A stretch of 5,748 nt of DNA from positions 1-5,748 of the forward strand of contig CAZTCQ010000119.1 of assembly GCA_964612525.1 (NCBI GenBank), in the 5' to 3' direction. The notes under the pieces were generated by a model. That model was not told the origin of the DNA. It worked only from the letters and a program-made list of their open reading frames with translations, and ran no database searches. Made by a program: the position numbers and the translations under genes. Positions within the stretch are counted from its first letter, which is position 1. Each line of letters begins with the position of its first letter. Positions 4,693 to 5,748 of this stretch are shown piece after piece. The DNA is from JAGNRR01 sp964612525 (GTDB lineage: Bacteria; Bacteroidota; Bacteroidia; Chitinophagales; Chitinophagaceae).

Positions 4693-5748
4693 TTACGCCT
4701 CAGCCATCATTTTCTTACCTTTTGCAATGGCATCGTCAATCGTACCAACTAAGTTAAAGGCAGCCTCAGGATACTCATCTACTTCACCATCCATAATCAT
4801 ATTAAAACCTTTGATTGTTTCTTCAATAGGAACTAATACACCCGCCAATCCTGTAAAGATTTCTGCTACGTGGAATGGTTGTGATAAGAAACGTTGTACA
4901 CGACGTGCACGGCTTACTGTTAATTTATCTTCATCACTTAACTCATCCATACCTAAAATCGCAATGATATCTTGTAACTCTTTATAGCGTTGTAATGTTT
5001 GTTTCACACGCTCAGCACAATCGTAGTGCGCATCACCTAAAATCTCAGCAGATAATAATCTTGAAGTAGAATCCAACGGATCCACGGCAGGATAAATACC
5101 CAAATCGGCAATCTTACGAGAAAGTACCGTGGTTGCATCTAAGTGAGCAAATGTTGTTGCCGGTGCCGGATCTGTTAAATCATCCGCTGGTACATATACC
5201 GCTTGTACAGAAGTAATCGAACCATTTTTAGTAGAAGTAATACGCTCTTGCATCAGTCCCATCTCTGTAGCCAATGTTGGTTGGTAACCTACCGCAGAAG
5301 GCATACGTCCAAGAAGTGCAGATACCTCAGAACCCGCTTGTGTAAAGCGGAAAATATTATCTACAAAGAAAAGGATATCCTTTCCTTGTCCTTCGCCATC
5401 TCCATCGCGGAAATACTCAGCCACTGTCAAACCACTTAAGGCTACACGCGCACGTGCTCCCGGTGGCTCATTCATTTGACCAAATACGAAGGTTGCTTTA
5501 CTATCTTCTAGACCTTTAATATCCACGGCATCTAAATCCCAATTACCTTCTTCCAAACCATGCTTAAACTTATCACCGTAATTCATAATTCCAGCCTCAA
5601 TCATCTCACGGAGTAAATCATTACCCTCACGAGTACGCTCTCCTACTCCAGCAAATACTGAAAGACCACCATGACCTTTCGCAATATTATTAATCAACTC
5701 TTGAATCAATACGGTTTTACCTACACCAGCACCACCAAATAATCCAAT
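4693..5748 (-). CDS. atpD: F1F0 ATP synthase beta subunit (5' part outside the window)
   Basis: The frame runs from the window edge, giving 351 residues up to a TAA at 4693-4695. Numbered from the edge, they hold the Walker A loop GGAGVGKT (5-12), GERTREGND with the catalytic Glu (36-44), the Walker B strand DILFFVDN (124-131), the alpha/beta family signature PAVDPLDSTS (220-229) and DELSDED (268-274), a variant of the DELSEED segment that contacts the gamma shaft. These are all the catalytic elements of the subunit that binds ADP and phosphate and makes ATP in F1. By comparison with E. coli beta (460 residues, P-loop near 150), about 150 N-terminal residues are missing, only because the window ends. 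The loop EEGNWDLDAVDIKGLEDSK before TFVFGQMNEPPGARA is the insertion usual in Bacteroidota. A TTG at 5709 is an internal leucine codon after the P-loop, not a start. Next in the transcript come the four-helix-bundle gene and atpC; Bacteroidota often keep atpD-atpC apart from the other atp genes. Confidence 0.97.
   Translation of the reverse strand: MGLFGGAGVGKTVLIQELINNIAKGHGGLSVFAGVGERTREGNDLLREMIEAGIMNYGDKFKHGLEEGNWDLDAVDIKGLEDSKATFVFGQMNEPPGARARVALSGLTVAEYFRDGDGEGQGKDILFFVDNIFRFTQAGSEVSALLGRMPSAVGYQPTLATEMGLMQERITSTKNGSITSVQAVYVPADDLTDPAPATTFAHLDATTVLSRKIADLGIYPAVDPLDSTSRLLSAEILGDAHYDCAERVKQTLQRYKELQDIIAILGMDELSDEDKLTVSRARRVQRFLSQPFHVAEIFTGLAGVLVPIEETIKGFNMIMDGEVDEYPEAAFNLVGTIDDAIAKGKKMMAEA

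Noticed and set aside
5707..5709. TTG as a start codon of the beta-subunit gene
   Set aside because: The frame stays open to the window edge and encodes the Walker A loop GGAGVGKT before this codon; the TTG is an internal leucine.

Overview
The window looks like a piece of a Bacteroidota chromosome, probably a flavobacterium-like marine or environmental member. The reasons are type IX secretion (T9SS) sorting domains at the ends of two proteins, AT-rich DNA with almost no Shine-Dalgarno sequences, TAnnTTTG-like promoter boxes, a beta subunit of ATP synthase with the insertions usual in this phylum, and a very short epsilon subunit. No genus can be named from the sequence alone.

Left half, plus strand (1-3938). 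The window opens in the last 23 codons of a gene whose product ends in a T9SS type A sorting tail. After a 114-base gap holding an imperfect inverted repeat comes a complete 860-residue secreted Asp-box (BNR/sortilin-like) beta-propeller protein with its own T9SS tail. After a 56-base gap comes a 370-residue lipoprotein built of WG-type repeats. Both complete genes carry a TAnnTTTG-like box only 4 to 7 bases before the ATG, so they may be transcribed separately and with little or no leader. A hairpin with A and T tracts on either side (about 3944-3969) separates this half from the convergent ATP synthase genes.

Right half, minus strand (3991-5748). Reading along the transcript: atpD (F1 beta subunit, its first ~150 residues outside the window), then a 119-residue four-helix-bundle protein of the S23/23S-rRNA-intervening-sequence family, then atpC (F1 epsilon, 83 residues). 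atpD and atpC normally adjoin, so the middle gene is an intruder. It is bracketed by two arrays of 7-base repeats with the core TTAGA on one side and its complement TCTAA on the other, pointing at each other like terminal inverted repeats (28 bases, 22 of 28 matching by hand alignment). The last codons and stop of the intruding gene lie inside one array. Taking out 4253-4678 would leave atpD and atpC 24 bases apart, a normal operon spacing.

This repeat-bracketed cassette is the most interesting item. It resembles in layout the intervening sequences of 23S rRNA in Leptospira and Coxiella, where a related ORF sits in the loop of a stem made by complementary ends, but here it sits in a protein-coding operon. 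In the atpD-atpC mRNA the two arrays could pair and loop out the gene, bringing the atpD stop close to the atpC start. No transposase, RNA gene, tRNA, rRNA or CRISPR array was seen. No stretch over 300 bases lacks a gene.
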